Below the pieces are notes generated by a model. It did no database searches. It was not told the DNA's origin and worked only from the letters and a program-made list of their open reading frames with translations. From the NCBI RefSeq assembly GCF_001189845.1, contig NZ_LFLZ01000012.1, positions 107,328 through 171,327 of the forward strand: DNA of 64,000 nt, given 5' to 3'. Numbering within the stretch: position 1 is the first letter of the stretch; every line of letters begins with the position of its first letter. The DNA is from Bradyrhizobium tropiciagri (GTDB lineage Bacteria; Pseudomonadota; Alphaproteobacteria; Rhizobiales; Xanthobacteraceae). A program made the position numbers and the translations under genes. This document shows positions 53,345-62,376 of this stretch, piece by piece.

Positions 53345-54235
53345 ATGCGCGTGTTTGTCACTGGAGCCACCGGCTGGGTCGGCTCGGCCGTTACCAATGA
53401 TCTGATTGCCGCCGGCCACAAGGTGCTCGGCATGACCCGTTCCGACAAGGGTGCGGAAGCGCTCGCCGCCGCCGGCGCCGAGGTGCATTACGGAACGCTG
53501 GAGGATCTCGACAGCCTGCGCAGCGGCGCCGGGCAGGCGGATGCGGTGATCCACTGCGCGTTCAATCATGACTTTTCGAAGTTCGCGCAGAACTCCGAAG
53601 ATGACCGGCGCGCCATCGAGGCGTTCGGCGCCGTGCTCGAAGGATCGAACCGGCCGCTGATCACCACGTCGGGCGTCGCGACCATGGCGCAAGGCCGCGT
53701 CGCCTCTGAGGAGGATGCACCGCATCCGCCTTCGCCCGCTCTGCCGCGCATGACCGAAGCGGCCACTTCAGCGGTAGCCGCGCGTGGCGTGCGTGCAGGT
53801 GTCGTCCGCCTCGCGCCGTCGGTGCATGGTCACGGCGATCACGGCTTCGTGCCGCGCCTCATCGCCATCGCGCGTGAGAAGGGGGTCTCCGCCTATGTCG
53901 GCGAAGGGCTCAATCGCTGGCCGGGCGTGCATCGTCTCGATGCGGCCCGCCTCTATCGTCTCGCGCTCGAACGCGGCGTCGAAGGCGGCCCGTTCCATGC
54001 CATCGCCGATGAGGGCGTGCCGTTCAAGTCGATCGCCGAGGTGATCGCGCGCCGCCTGAATATTCCGCTGGTGTCGAAGTCGCCGGAGGAGGCGCTCGAT
54101 CATTTCGGCTTCCTCGGCAGGTTTGCCGGCGCCGACGTGCCGGCCTCGAGCGCGCGGACGCGGTCGCGGCTCGACTGGCAGCCGCAGCAGGCGGGGCTGC
54201 TCGCCGACATCGATCACCCCGCTTATTTCGCGTAA
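53345..54235 (+). CDS. NAD(P)-binding SDR/epimerase-like protein
   Basis: 296 residues from ATG 53345. Rossmann [19 protein letters not shown] at the start, [11 protein letters not shown] in the middle, then [29 protein letters not shown] (in parts) where the YxxxK motif of extended SDRs would lie; no Tyr-Lys pair is visible there. The rest ([23 protein letters not shown]) fits the extended family. Substrate unknown. First of two SDR genes divergent from the MmyB-type regulator. Confidence 0.82.
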   Translation: MRVFVTGATGWVGSAVTNDLIAAGHKVLGMTRSDKGAEALAAAGAEVHYGTLEDLDSLRSGAGQADAVIHCAFNHDFSKFAQNSEDDRRAIEAFGAVLEGSNRPLITTSGVATMAQGRVASEEDAPHPPSPALPRMTEAATSAVAARGVRAGVVRLAPSVHGHGDHGFVPRLIAIAREKGVSAYVGEGLNRWPGVHRLDAARLYRLALERGVEGGPFHAIADEGVPFKSIAEVIARRLNIPLVSKSPEEALDHFGFLGRFAGADVPASSARTRSRLDWQPQQAGLLADIDHPAYFA

Positions 54236-54254
54236 GGCGCGGCGGAGCACGACC

Positions 54255-54980
54255 ATGACAGACGCCATGATGTCGCTCGCCGGCAAGCGCGTGGTTGCAG
54301 TCGGAGGAACGTCGGGGATCGGCTTTGCTGTCGCCGCGCTCGCGCGGGAGCGCGGCGCTGACGTGGTGATCGCCTCCAGCAATGCGGCCAATGTCGATGC
54401 GGCCGTCGCGCGGCTGCCGGGATCATCGGGCCGCACCGTCGATCTGCGCGACGAAGCCGGAGTGTCGCGCTTCTTCGAACAGGTCGGCGGCTTCGATCAC
54501 CTTGCGGTCACGGCGGGCGATCAGGGCCTCCCGGCATTCGGCGCCGTGCGCGATCTCGATCTTGGCGTCGCGCGCGAGGCGCTTACCCTCCGCTTCTGGG
54601 GTTCGCTCGCGGCGGTCAAGCACGGCAGCCGTGTGATCGCGCCGAACGGATCGATCACTCTGACCGGCGGCCTGCTGGCGCATCGTCCGCAAAGGGGCAT
54701 GCCGTTCGTGACCGCGGCGGCGGGCGCGATGGAGAGCCTCGCCCGCGGCCTTGCCGTCGATCTCGCGCCGGTCCGCGTCAACGCCGTGTGCCCGGGACTC
54801 ATCCTCACCGAGCGCGTCAGGCAGATGCCGGAGGAGAGGGTGCGCGGCTATGTGGCAGGCTTGCCGTTGCCGCGTGCGGCCTCGCCGGAGGAGGCGGCCA
54901 CGGCTTATGTCTATCTGATGTTGAATGGCTACATCACCGGGCAGACGCTTGCGGTGGATGGCGGCGGCCTGTTGGTGTGA
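54255..54980 (+). CDS. SDR-family oxidoreductase, atypical active site
   Basis: 241 residues from ATG 54255 (GGAG upstream). NAD(P) motif VVAVGGTSGIGFAVAALARERGAD and the late VNAVCPGLILTERV and TGQTLAVDGGGLLV are those of classical SDRs. The catalytic Tyr-x3-Lys is missing: where YSASK should be, the protein reads GMPFVTAAAGAMESLARG. The catalytic Ser region is SITLTGG. It may be a regulatory or binding protein, or use another chemistry. It follows the first SDR gene by 19 bases and is likely co-transcribed. Confidence 0.8.
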   Translation: MTDAMMSLAGKRVVAVGGTSGIGFAVAALARERGADVVIASSNAANVDAAVARLPGSSGRTVDLRDEAGVSRFFEQVGGFDHLAVTAGDQGLPAFGAVRDLDLGVAREALTLRFWGSLAAVKHGSRVIAPNGSITLTGGLLAHRPQRGMPFVTAAAGAMESLARGLAVDLAPVRVNAVCPGLILTERVRQMPEERVRGYVAGLPLPRAASPEEAATAYVYLMLNGYITGQTLAVDGGGLLV

Positions 54981-55006
54981 GCGGCGCGCTCGGAGCGAGA
55001 AGAGAT

Positions 55007-55090
55007 CGTAGGGCGGATTAGCGCAAGCGTAATCCGCCGAAGTCGCGCAACGAAGATGGTGGGTTACGCCTTCGGCTAACCCACCCTACG
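55007..55090. repeat. Palindromic intergenic repeat, cgtagggcggatta type
   Basis: Left arm cgtagggcggattagcg..., right arm gggttacgccttcggctaacccaccctacg (shortened), same family as 33543-33627. Fills the convergent gap between the SDR gene and the FeS protein. Confidence 0.75.
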
Positions 55091-55098
55091 CACGTTGC

Positions 55099-56424
55099 TC
55101 AGAGCGGGAAGCACCGCATGTAGGCTGCGAACAGTTTTTCGTCGCTGCAGCTCACCAGTCCCGAGGCGATCGCATCGGCAAGATCGAGGTCGCGGTTTTG
55201 CACGCGCAGCCAGGCCTGGCTGTCGGCGGTGACGGTCAGGGCCGCCTCTCCGACATGACGCCCCGGCACCACCTGCAAATCCCGGCCCTTGATCGCGACC
55301 GTCATGTCCAGCGCGCTCGCCCCGGTGAAGCGCAGATGCGTGACGAAATCCAGGCCGCGCGCCCGGCCGCGCTGAAATCCGAGCGAGAGCGAGAAGATGT
55401 AGGCCTGGATGCTGCCGGTATGCCGGCCGGACGTGACATGCTGCATCTTCTTGTGCGGAAAGCGCCGCGTCACCGTGTCCTCGGCGTCGGTATCCGGGAG
55501 CACGTAGACGAACTCGTCCTTGTCGATCAGCGGCTGCACCACCTCAGCGAAATGCGCGTCGCGATCGCTGAGGAAGGGCCCGATCACATCTTCGCCGGCC
55601 GGACAGGCCGAGATGCAGTAGGCCGCCTTGTAGCCCGGCTTGAACGACAGCGATTGCCAGATGTTCAGCGTCTCGGTGCGGGGCACGCGGGCGCGATAAT
55701 CCCTGGCGTCCTTCGAATCCGCGACCTTCTCCACCCACTGGGTGAAGTTGCCGAGAAAGTCGTGATAATTGTGGGTGTGGCAGGACAGAAAATCGAAGCC
55801 GCCGTCCGGCTTGATGGCGCCGACCGGGCAGGCGGCAACGCACAATTTACATTCCAGGCACGGATTGTAGTCGATCGGATGGTCGTGGGCGTCCACCTCG
55901 CATCCGAGCAGGACGGTGCCGAGCAGGACGAAGCTGCCGAATTTCGGGTGGATCACGCTGCGATGGATTCCCATCCGGCCGAGCCCGGCTTCGACCGCGA
56001 TCGGCTTGTGCTGGACCATCATGATCCTCGGCAGGTCCATCTCCATCGGGAAGGCGGCGACTGAATTGCAGGCCGGGATGCCGTGCTCGTCGAGCGCGCG
56101 AACGATGGCACGGGCGGTCTCGTTGACGTGATCGTAGGTGCCGTGGAATTCCTCGTTGGCGACCGAGCGCGACGGCGAGCGCACCGGCTCACGGTTCATG
56201 TGGCAGGCGATCGCGAGCAGCGAACGCGTCCGGCCATAGACCTTCCGAATGAAGTCGCGCTGCGGCGCGATGGCTGCACGGTCGAACTCGATGATGCCGA
56301 CATCGTCGGCGCCGCACTCCCGCGCAATCCGCTTGAGCAGTTCCGATGACACCGGGACGTCGTGGACGTGCTGGCCGCTGCGCGCCCGCACAGCCCTGAC
56401 CGTGGGGTGATCGTCCAGGCTCAT
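55099..56424 (-). CDS. 4Fe-4S protein with SCP2-like C-terminus
   Basis: 441 residues from ATG 56424 (AGGA upstream); ATG 56439 is also possible. The first 120 residues and PRIMMVQHKPIAVEAGLGRMGIHR resemble the reductive dehalogenase/QueG core. Two 4Fe-4S clusters: NPCLECKLCVAACPVGAI (about 190) and the incomplete YCISACPAGED (about 275). The last 110 residues (SALDMTVAIKGRDLQVVPG; DLDLADAIASGLV) look like an SCP2 sterol-carrier domain. No corrinoid or queuosine genes are near. An electron-transfer or reductase role with a lipid-like substrate is possible; I would not name a reaction. Confidence 0.75.
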   Translation of the reverse strand: MSLDDHPTVRAVRARSGQHVHDVPVSSELLKRIARECGADDVGIIEFDRAAIAPQRDFIRKVYGRTRSLLAIACHMNREPVRSPSRSVANEEFHGTYDHVNETARAIVRALDEHGIPACNSVAAFPMEMDLPRIMMVQHKPIAVEAGLGRMGIHRSVIHPKFGSFVLLGTVLLGCEVDAHDHPIDYNPCLECKLCVAACPVGAIKPDGGFDFLSCHTHNYHDFLGNFTQWVEKVADSKDARDYRARVPRTETLNIWQSLSFKPGYKAAYCISACPAGEDVIGPFLSDRDAHFAEVVQPLIDKDEFVYVLPDTDAEDTVTRRFPHKKMQHVTSGRHTGSIQAYIFSLSLGFQRGRARGLDFVTHLRFTGASALDMTVAIKGRDLQVVPGRHVGEAALTVTADSQAWLRVQNRDLDLADAIASGLVSCSDEKLFAAYMRCFPL

Positions 56425-56541
56425 GGTCCTGATCTCCATGAAATGACGATCGTAATATTATGGAGTGACAAGGCGTGAAGCAAGTAAATTATCTGTCGGT
56501 CGTCATGTAATGGAACCGGGCGTGCGCTGGCGGCGGCTCAC

Positions 56542-56627
56542 CGTCATTGCGAGCGAAGCGAAGCAATCCATCCCTCGGCATGTGCGGACCGATGGATTGC
56601 TTCGTCGCTTCGCTCCTCGCAATGACG
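56542..56627. repeat. Palindromic intergenic repeat, cgtcattgcgag type
   Basis: cgtcattgcgagcgaagcg... (56542-56570) and the inverse ...cgctcctcgcaatgacg (56593-56627); same family as 40218-40303. Directly followed by a repeat of another family. Confidence 0.8.
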
Positions 56628-56635
56628 GCAGAACT

Positions 56636-56718
56636 GTAGGGCGGGTTAGCGAAGCGTAACCCGCCGATTTGGCGTGACGCAGGAAGGCGGGTTACGCCTT
56701 CGGCTAAACCGCCCTACG
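56636..56718. repeat. Palindromic intergenic repeat, gtagggcgggttagcg type
   Basis: gtagggcgggttagcg... and ...ttcggctaaaccgccctacg; same family as 33543-33627 and 55007-55090. Lies just before the 3' end of the cupin gene. Confidence 0.8.
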
Positions 56719-56726
56719 CAGCTTGA

Positions 56727-57176
56727 TCAATCCAGCAGCTTGGTATCGTCGGGCGCCTGCGGCGGCGTCTTGATCGCGATTGCCTTGAACGGGCGGCCGT
56801 TCGGCTTGGTGCCGCCATGCGGCGTGCCCTTCGGGATCACGATCAGGTCGCCCGGCTTCACCGTCACTTCCTTGTCGCCGAGCCACACCGTGCCGGTGCC
56901 CTCGAGGATGAACTGCATCTCGTTGGTGTTGGGATGCATGTGCTTCGGCACATTGCCGTCCTGGATCGACACGGTGGCGCCGTCGGCGGAGACGAATGTC
57001 TTGGAGCGGAAGCCTGTCTTGTTGGCATCGCCGAGCCTGTCGCCCTCCATCTCGCCGGTGTGGATGACCTGCGCGGTGATGCTCTCGGCCGCGAGCGCCG
57101 GCCGCAGCAGATGGGTGACAGTACAGCCGGCGGCGAAGGCGGCGGCGAGCGACAGCGCGGTTGCAATACGATTCAT
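56727..57176 (-). CDS. Exported cupin-domain protein
   Basis: 149 residues from ATG 57176 (GGGAGGCCTTC). Signal or anchor segment MNRIATALSLAAAFAAGCTV. Cupin motif 1 KHMHPNTNEMQFILEGTGTV and motif 2 VKPGDLIVIPKGTPHGG carry the metal-binding His/Glu/His. Small single cupins often bind a metal and a sugar, acid or oxidisable substrate; this one lies divergent from the ABC binding protein at 57359. Confidence 0.82.
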   Translation of the reverse strand: MNRIATALSLAAAFAAGCTVTHLLRPALAAESITAQVIHTGEMEGDRLGDANKTGFRSKTFVSADGATVSIQDGNVPKHMHPNTNEMQFILEGTGTVWLGDKEVTVKPGDLIVIPKGTPHGGTKPNGRPFKAIAIKTPPQAPDDTKLLD

Positions 57177-57358
57177 GAAGGCCTCCCTTGGTGTTTCCCT
57201 TGAAGTATTCTTGGTGGTTCTATTCTTGGTGCTTCTTCGGCGTTTTCCTGTATCCACGATGCTATGCCGTGGCCGCAGGCTTGACCAGATACCGGAAAGT
57301 CGCCTTCTCAAGGCAGGCCTGCTCCTCTATCTTGCCGGCCAGTCGAACGGAGGACGTC

Positions 57359-58384
57359 ATGAACAAATGGCTTGGCAAACTTGCCGGAACGCTGCTGGCG
57401 CTGACCCTGACCACGGGCCTTGCCGCGGCGCAAAGCAAGATCACCATCGCGGTCGGTGGCGGCGCCTGCCTGTGCTATCTGCCTACCGTGCTGGCCAAGC
57501 AGCTCGGCGAATATGACAAGGCCGGGCTCGCGGTGGAGCTGGTCGACCTCAAGGGCGGCTCGGACGCGCTGAAGGCCGTGCTCGGCGGCAGCGCCGACGT
57601 CGTTTCCGGCTATTTCGACCATTGCGTCAATATCGCCGCCAAGAAGCAAGAGATGCAGGCCTTCGTGGTCTATGACCGCTATCCCGGCCTCGTGCTGGTG
57701 GTCTCGCCGAAGCACACCGGCGAGATCAACTCGGTCAAGGATCTCGCCGGCAAGAAGGTCAGGGTCAGCGCGCCCGGCTCCTCGACCGACTTCTTCCTGA
57801 AATATCTGCTGAAGAAGAACGGCCTCGATCCGTCCGGCACCGCCGTGATTGGCGTCGGCCTCGGCGCCACCGCGGTGGCTGCGATGGAGCAGGGCCAGAT
57901 CGATGCCGCTGTGATGCTCGATCCCTCCGTCACCGTGCTGCAGGGCAGCCACGCGGACCTCAAGATCCTCAGCGACACGCGCACCCAGCACGACACGCTC
58001 GCGGTGTTCGGCGGCGAATATCCGGGCGGCGCGCTCTATTCGACCACCGCCTGGGTCAACGGCCACGACAAAGAGGTGCAGGCACTGACCAATGCGATCA
58101 TGGCGACGCTCGCTTGGATTCATTCGCATTCCGCCGAGGACATCATGGCCAAGATGCCGGAAGACCTCGTCGGCAAGAACAAGGAGCAATATCTGGCCGC
58201 GCTGAAGAACACGATCCCGATGTACTCGGAAACCGGCAAGATGGATCCCAAGGGCGCCGAAGCGGTGCTCGCGGTGTTCAGCGAGGGCTCGCCCGAGGTC
58301 GCGAAGGCCGGTATCGACGTCACCAAGACCTACACCAACAAATTCGTCGATCAGGTCAAGAAGACGACCGGAAACGCGAAGTAA
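57359..58384 (+). CDS. NitT/TauT-type ABC transporter substrate-binding protein
   Basis: 341 residues from ATG 57359 (GGAGGAC). Signal peptide LAGTLLALTLTTGLAAA, then ITIAVGGGACLCYLPTVLAKQLGEYDKAGLAVELVDLKGG (shortened), ADVVSGYFDH and KVRVSAPGSSTDFFLKYLLKKNG, the SsuA/TauA/ThiY pattern. No ATPase or permease is adjacent: the matching pair is at 50808-52414, 5 kb upstream, and the genes between face both ways. Substrate unknown (alkanesulfonate, thiamine precursor or similar). Confidence 0.88.
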   Translation: MNKWLGKLAGTLLALTLTTGLAAAQSKITIAVGGGACLCYLPTVLAKQLGEYDKAGLAVELVDLKGGSDALKAVLGGSADVVSGYFDHCVNIAAKKQEMQAFVVYDRYPGLVLVVSPKHTGEINSVKDLAGKKVRVSAPGSSTDFFLKYLLKKNGLDPSGTAVIGVGLGATAVAAMEQGQIDAAVMLDPSVTVLQGSHADLKILSDTRTQHDTLAVFGGEYPGGALYSTTAWVNGHDKEVQALTNAIMATLAWIHSHSAEDIMAKMPEDLVGKNKEQYLAALKNTIPMYSETGKMDPKGAEAVLAVFSEGSPEVAKAGIDVTKTYTNKFVDQVKKTTGNAK

Positions 58385-58399
58385 ACGCGCACGGACCAT

Positions 58400-59101
58400 A
58401 TGGAGTCTCCACTCATTTGCCGCGTCACTGCGCTCGACCTCGCATTGGCGCGGCGTGCCTGGCCGTTCGCCGACGAGCGGCGCGCCGAGATCGACGCGCA
58501 TTTCGCCGAACAGCAGCGGCTGAACCCGAACCTGTGGAACGGCCGCGTCCTGCTCGGGCGCGATCCGGTGTTTGCCGGTGCGCGGCTCAGTGCGAGCTAT
58601 TTCGAGACCGATTTCGCAAGCTTCCTGGCCTGGCGCGATTGGGGCTTTCCGGACAAGGAGGTCTTCAACGGTTTCGGCATGGGCGCGCTGCTCTCGAGCG
58701 ACGGCGCCTTCGTGTGCGGGGTGATGGGCGAGCAGACCGCGAATGCCGGACGGATCTATTTTCCCTCCGGCACGCCCGATCTCGACGACATCAGGGGCGA
58801 CACGGTCGACATCGCGGGCAGCGTGATGCGCGAGCTCGAGGAGGAGACCGGGCTCAAGCCGTCGGATTGCCGCGGCGATGCCGACTGGCACTGCATCTAC
58901 ACTGGCGTCGCGCTCGCGATGATGCAGATCCTGCGCGTCGACATGCAAGCTGACGCGCTACGCGCAAAGATCGAGGACAACCTTTCGCGCCAGCAAAATC
59001 CCGAGCTCGCCGGCATCCATCTGGTGCGCAGTCGCGCCGATCTCACCCCCGCCATGCCGCGCTTCGTCACCGCGTTCATCGAGACGCAGCTGCCGGCATA
59101 G
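58400..59101 (+). CDS. NUDIX hydrolase
   Basis: 233 residues. NUDIX box around VDIAGSVMRELEEETGLKP (the REx2EExG core), with the usual upstream strands (FVCGVMGEQTANAGRIYFPSG). The N-terminal 100 residues are an extra domain. Starts 16 bases after the binding-protein gene, so co-transcribed. The substrate is a nucleoside diphosphate linked to X; no more can be said. Confidence 0.85.
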   Translation: MESPLICRVTALDLALARRAWPFADERRAEIDAHFAEQQRLNPNLWNGRVLLGRDPVFAGARLSASYFETDFASFLAWRDWGFPDKEVFNGFGMGALLSSDGAFVCGVMGEQTANAGRIYFPSGTPDLDDIRGDTVDIAGSVMRELEEETGLKPSDCRGDADWHCIYTGVALAMMQILRVDMQADALRAKIEDNLSRQQNPELAGIHLVRSRADLTPAMPRFVTAFIETQLPA

Positions 59102-59305
59102 CCTTGGCCTCCGCTGCTGGAGGCAGGCCGAACATCGCAAGAGCACGTCCCAAATCGACGCAAATGACCTGAGCCGGACCAACCGGATCACGAGTTCGAA
59201 TCTGTCCGGACGCCATTTCGGAACTTTTGCCACGGCTCGATTGGAACGGAGCGCCGTTTATCGCATTCATTTCTCAGTGGTAATTGCAGACTTGCCAGGC
59301 TTGTG

Positions 59306-60238
59306 ATGCTGTACACGGCACCGATCGCAGTGCCGGGGGCGCCACACGTGATCGTCATCGGGAATGAGAAGGGTGGCTCAGGAAAGACGACGATCGCGAT
59401 GCATCTGGCTGTCGCGCTTCTGAAACAGGGTCAGCGGGTCGGCACCATCGATCTGGACAGCAATCAAAGGGCTCTAACGCGCTACATCGAAAACCGGCGC
59501 ATCTGGGCCAACCATCGGCGGATCAAACTCGAAATTCCGCTGCATCGTTGCGTCCGGCGTGCCGAAGGCGCGAAGCTGGACGACAATGAGGCTGCCGAAT
59601 TGGCGGCTTTCGGGGAGGCGGTCTCCAGCCTCAGGGGATCTCTCGATTTCCTGGTGATCGACACCCCTTCAACGGATACTTACCTGATGCGTCTCGCCCA
59701 CCTCGTGGCGGATACGCTGCTGACGCCCGTCACCGACAGCTTTCTTGACCTCGGCACGCTGGCCTCGACCGATCCCATCACGCACGAGGTGACGGGAACC
59801 GGTCACTATGCGGAGTTGGTCTGCGACGCCCGCAGGCGACGCCTCCAATTTGACCGGAGCCATACCGATTGGGTCGTCATCCACAACCGCTCATCGGCGC
59901 GCCGGCTGGTGCGGCGGAGTCTTTCCCAAGCAGGAACCAGGCTGGCGTTCAGGCATCTCGGAGGTTGTTCCGAGCGAAACGTGTATCGCCGGTTCTCCGC
60001 TTCCGGGCTCACCGTCCTCGATGCACTGGACGAAGCAATCCTCGGTGAGCGGCCGGATCGGTCGCACCGATTGGCTCAACAGGAGATGTGTCATCTCATC
60101 GAGATGTTGAGGCTGCCGATCAGCGAGCGCGCACGCCGGAGGGCCGCGGCGCGCGCGGAGTGGTTTGTGTCGGCACATACGCCGCTTGATACCGGGGACC
60201 TGCTGGTTGATGAAATTGCCGATCCACTGCCGGAGTAA
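59306..60238 (+). CDS. ParA/MipZ-like ATPase
   Basis: 310 residues from ATG 59306. Deviant Walker A IGNEKGGSGKTTIAMHLAVALLKQGQRV with the signature lysine, then TIDLDSNQRALTRYIENR (switch I), LDFLVIDTPSTD (Walker B) and LLTPVTDSFLDL, close to MipZ, the division-plane regulator of Alphaproteobacteria. After about residue 160 it departs from MipZ and ends in a basic helix (RRRAAARAEWF). Expected to be a paralogue of the main mipZ, not in this window. No parB is nearby. Confidence 0.82.
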   Translation: MLYTAPIAVPGAPHVIVIGNEKGGSGKTTIAMHLAVALLKQGQRVGTIDLDSNQRALTRYIENRRIWANHRRIKLEIPLHRCVRRAEGAKLDDNEAAELAAFGEAVSSLRGSLDFLVIDTPSTDTYLMRLAHLVADTLLTPVTDSFLDLGTLASTDPITHEVTGTGHYAELVCDARRRRLQFDRSHTDWVVIHNRSSARRLVRRSLSQAGTRLAFRHLGGCSERNVYRRFSASGLTVLDALDEAILGERPDRSHRLAQQEMCHLIEMLRLPISERARRRAAARAEWFVSAHTPLDTGDLLVDEIADPLPE

Positions 60239-60245
60239 CGGCGGA

Positions 60246-60812
60246 TCATTCGGCCACTTCAACGACCATCTCGACCTCCACGGCGTTGTTGAAGGGAAGA
60301 CCAGCCATCCCGACAGCAGATCGCGCGTGTTTGCCGGCTGCCTCGCCGAAGACCTCCACCATCAGATCGGAAAAGCCGTTTATGACTTTCGGCTGATCTC
60401 CAAGGCCGTCGGCGGAATTGACCATCCCGAACACCTTGACCACGCGCTTGACGCGATCGAGGCTTCCAAGTGCGACGCGTACCTTCGCCAACATGATCAG
60501 GCCGACCTGGCGGGCGGTGTCATAGCCTTCCTGCACGGTGAGGTCCTTGCCAACCTTGCCCTTGTACTTCCAGTCCGCGGCCGGAGTGTTCCCTGCGAGG
60601 AAGAGCAGATTGCCAACCCGGACCGCATCGACGTAGTTGGCGACCGGTGTCGGAACGGGCGGCAGGGTGATGTTCAACTCCTTCAGCCTGGCCTCGGCGG
60701 ACGGTGAATTCTGCGCCACCGCACCCGACGAAGCAGCAATCCACGCTCCCAATCCAAGTACGCACGCACCCAACCACGAAATGAGTCTCGCTCTGCAAAG
60801 CATGTGAGTCAT
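60246..60812 (-). CDS. Exported RidA-family protein
   Basis: 188 residues from ATG 60812 (GGAGGAG). Signal peptide or anchor LISWLGACVLGLGAWIAASSGAVAQ, then a RidA/YjgF domain: VANYVDAVRVGNLLFLAGNTPA, VGLIMLAKVRVALGSLDRVKRVVKVFGMV (in parts), FGEAAGKHARSAVGMAGLPFNNAVEVEMVVEV. The Arg that binds the carboxylate is present in KHARSAVG. RidA enzymes hydrolyse reactive enamines; an exported form is unusual. Three bases separate its stop region from the MipZ-like gene (convergent). Confidence 0.8.
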   Translation of the reverse strand: MTHMLCRARLISWLGACVLGLGAWIAASSGAVAQNSPSAEARLKELNITLPPVPTPVANYVDAVRVGNLLFLAGNTPAADWKYKGKVGKDLTVQEGYDTARQVGLIMLAKVRVALGSLDRVKRVVKVFGMVNSADGLGDQPKVINGFSDLMVEVFGEAAGKHARSAVGMAGLPFNNAVEVEMVVEVAE

Positions 60813-61044
60813 GTGTCGCCTCCTCCAATGACAATTACTTCGCAGCCCTCAGGATAAGGCAGAAACAGCAAAGCTGCCTTCCGTAGTTCTCCGGTCTGAA
60901 AAGTCGTCGACACCGTTCCGCCGAAACTTTGCGCAAGCCTGCGCCGTGGCGACGCAGCCATCGCGCTTGACATCATCGGCCGCTCCCCCTGTGATAGGGC
61001 GGCACGATAAAAAAATGCAGTGCACAATCTCTGGGGAGGGATGC

Positions 61045-62355
61045 ATGCCGGTCAGGAGGGTTGCCCGCTGGCTCGCGGGTCTGTCTGTCGCCGTCGCGAC
61101 GCTCGGCGTGGCCGCACCCGCGCAGGCGCAGGACAAGAAGATCAAGATCGGCGTGATCTTCGATTTGACCGGTCCGCTGGCCGGCGGCGGCTCCGAGCTG
61201 CAATATACCGGCGTCAAGATTATGCTCGACCATTACGCCAGGACCGGCGTCGAGGGGTACAAGGTCGAGGCGGTCTACGCCGACGCGCAGAGCAAGCCCG
61301 ATATCGCTATCAACGAGGCCGTCCGCCTGCTCGAGCAGGAGAAGGTCGACATGGTGATGGGCTTCTTCTCCTCGGCGCAATGCGTGCCGGTGGCGGCCCG
61401 GGTCGACCAGATGAAGAAATTCATGTGGATCACGACCTGCATCTCCTCGGGCGTGTTCGACGGCAAGAACTACAAATACGTGTTCCGCCCGCAGGCCGCC
61501 GGCAACCAGTACGGCATGATGACGACCGACTTCATTGCGCAATATTCGCTGTCGAAGTTCGGCAAGGAGCCGAAGGACCTGCGGGTTGCCATCATCCATG
61601 AGGACGGCGCCTATGGCGTCGACGTCGCCAAGGGCAACGAGGCCGGCGCGAAGAAGGCGGGCTTCAACGTCGTGCTCAAGGAAGGCTATTCGGCGACCGC
61701 GCCCGATCTGTCGGCGCTGGTCACCAAGCTGAAGCGCGCCAAGCCCGACGTGATCTTCCACACCGGCTACAATCCGGACATCACCCTGCTGTTCCGCCAG
61801 GCCCGCGAGCAGGGGCTGAAATTCGGCGCGATCGTCGGCCACGGCGCCGGCTATGGCGTCTACGAGAAGCTGAAGGAAGGTCTCGGCGCCGACGCCAACT
61901 ATCTCTTCAACACCGACCCGATCTCGATCTGGCTTGCCAACCAGAAGACCATGGACCCGAAACTGCCGCCGGTCATCAAGATGGTCGGCGAGGAGTTCGA
62001 CAAGCTCAAGCCGGGCGTATCGATCCGCTCCGCCCATGTCGGGATCGGCGCGGCCAACGCCTATGTGTTCCTCGACGACGTGCTGCCGCGCGCGATCAAG
62101 AAGTATGGCGGCGTCGATCCGGATGCGCTGCGCAAGGCCGCGCTCGACACCGACATTCCCGAAGGCGGCACCATGCTCGGTTACGGCGTGAAGTTCTACG
62201 GCGAGGGCGAGCAGTACGCCGGGCAGAACGCGCGCTCGTTCCCGGTGGTGCTGCAATATATCGACGACAAATCCTATGTGGTGTGGCCGAAGAGCCAGAT
62301 GCAGCGCGAGACCGAGCTGCCGCTGCCGGCCGGCACCACCTACAGCTACAAATAG
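61045..62355 (+). CDS. Branched-chain/amide-type ABC substrate-binding protein
   Basis: 436 residues from ATG 61045 (GGGGAGGG upstream). Signal peptide WLAGLSVAVATLGVAAPAQA. Periplasmic binding protein type 1 (LivJ/AmiC-like): KIGVIFDLTGPLAGGGSELQYTG, NEAVRLLEQEKVDMVMGFFSSAQC, TAPDLSALVTKLKRAKPDVIF and AIVGHGAGYG. It is the first gene of an operon with two Liv-type ATPases; membrane permeases must lie to the right of the window or elsewhere. Substrate could be an amino acid, a short amide or an aromatic acid. Confidence 0.88.
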   Translation: MPVRRVARWLAGLSVAVATLGVAAPAQAQDKKIKIGVIFDLTGPLAGGGSELQYTGVKIMLDHYARTGVEGYKVEAVYADAQSKPDIAINEAVRLLEQEKVDMVMGFFSSAQCVPVAARVDQMKKFMWITTCISSGVFDGKNYKYVFRPQAAGNQYGMMTTDFIAQYSLSKFGKEPKDLRVAIIHEDGAYGVDVAKGNEAGAKKAGFNVVLKEGYSATAPDLSALVTKLKRAKPDVIFHTGYNPDITLLFRQAREQGLKFGAIVGHGAGYGVYEKLKEGLGADANYLFNTDPISIWLANQKTMDPKLPPVIKMVGEEFDKLKPGVSIRSAHVGIGAANAYVFLDDVLPRAIKKYGGVDPDALRKAALDTDIPEGGTMLGYGVKFYGEGEQYAGQNARSFPVVLQYIDDKSYVVWPKSQMQRETELPLPAGTTYSYK

Positions 62356-62376
62356 CTCGCTCGCGAAAGGGACGCC

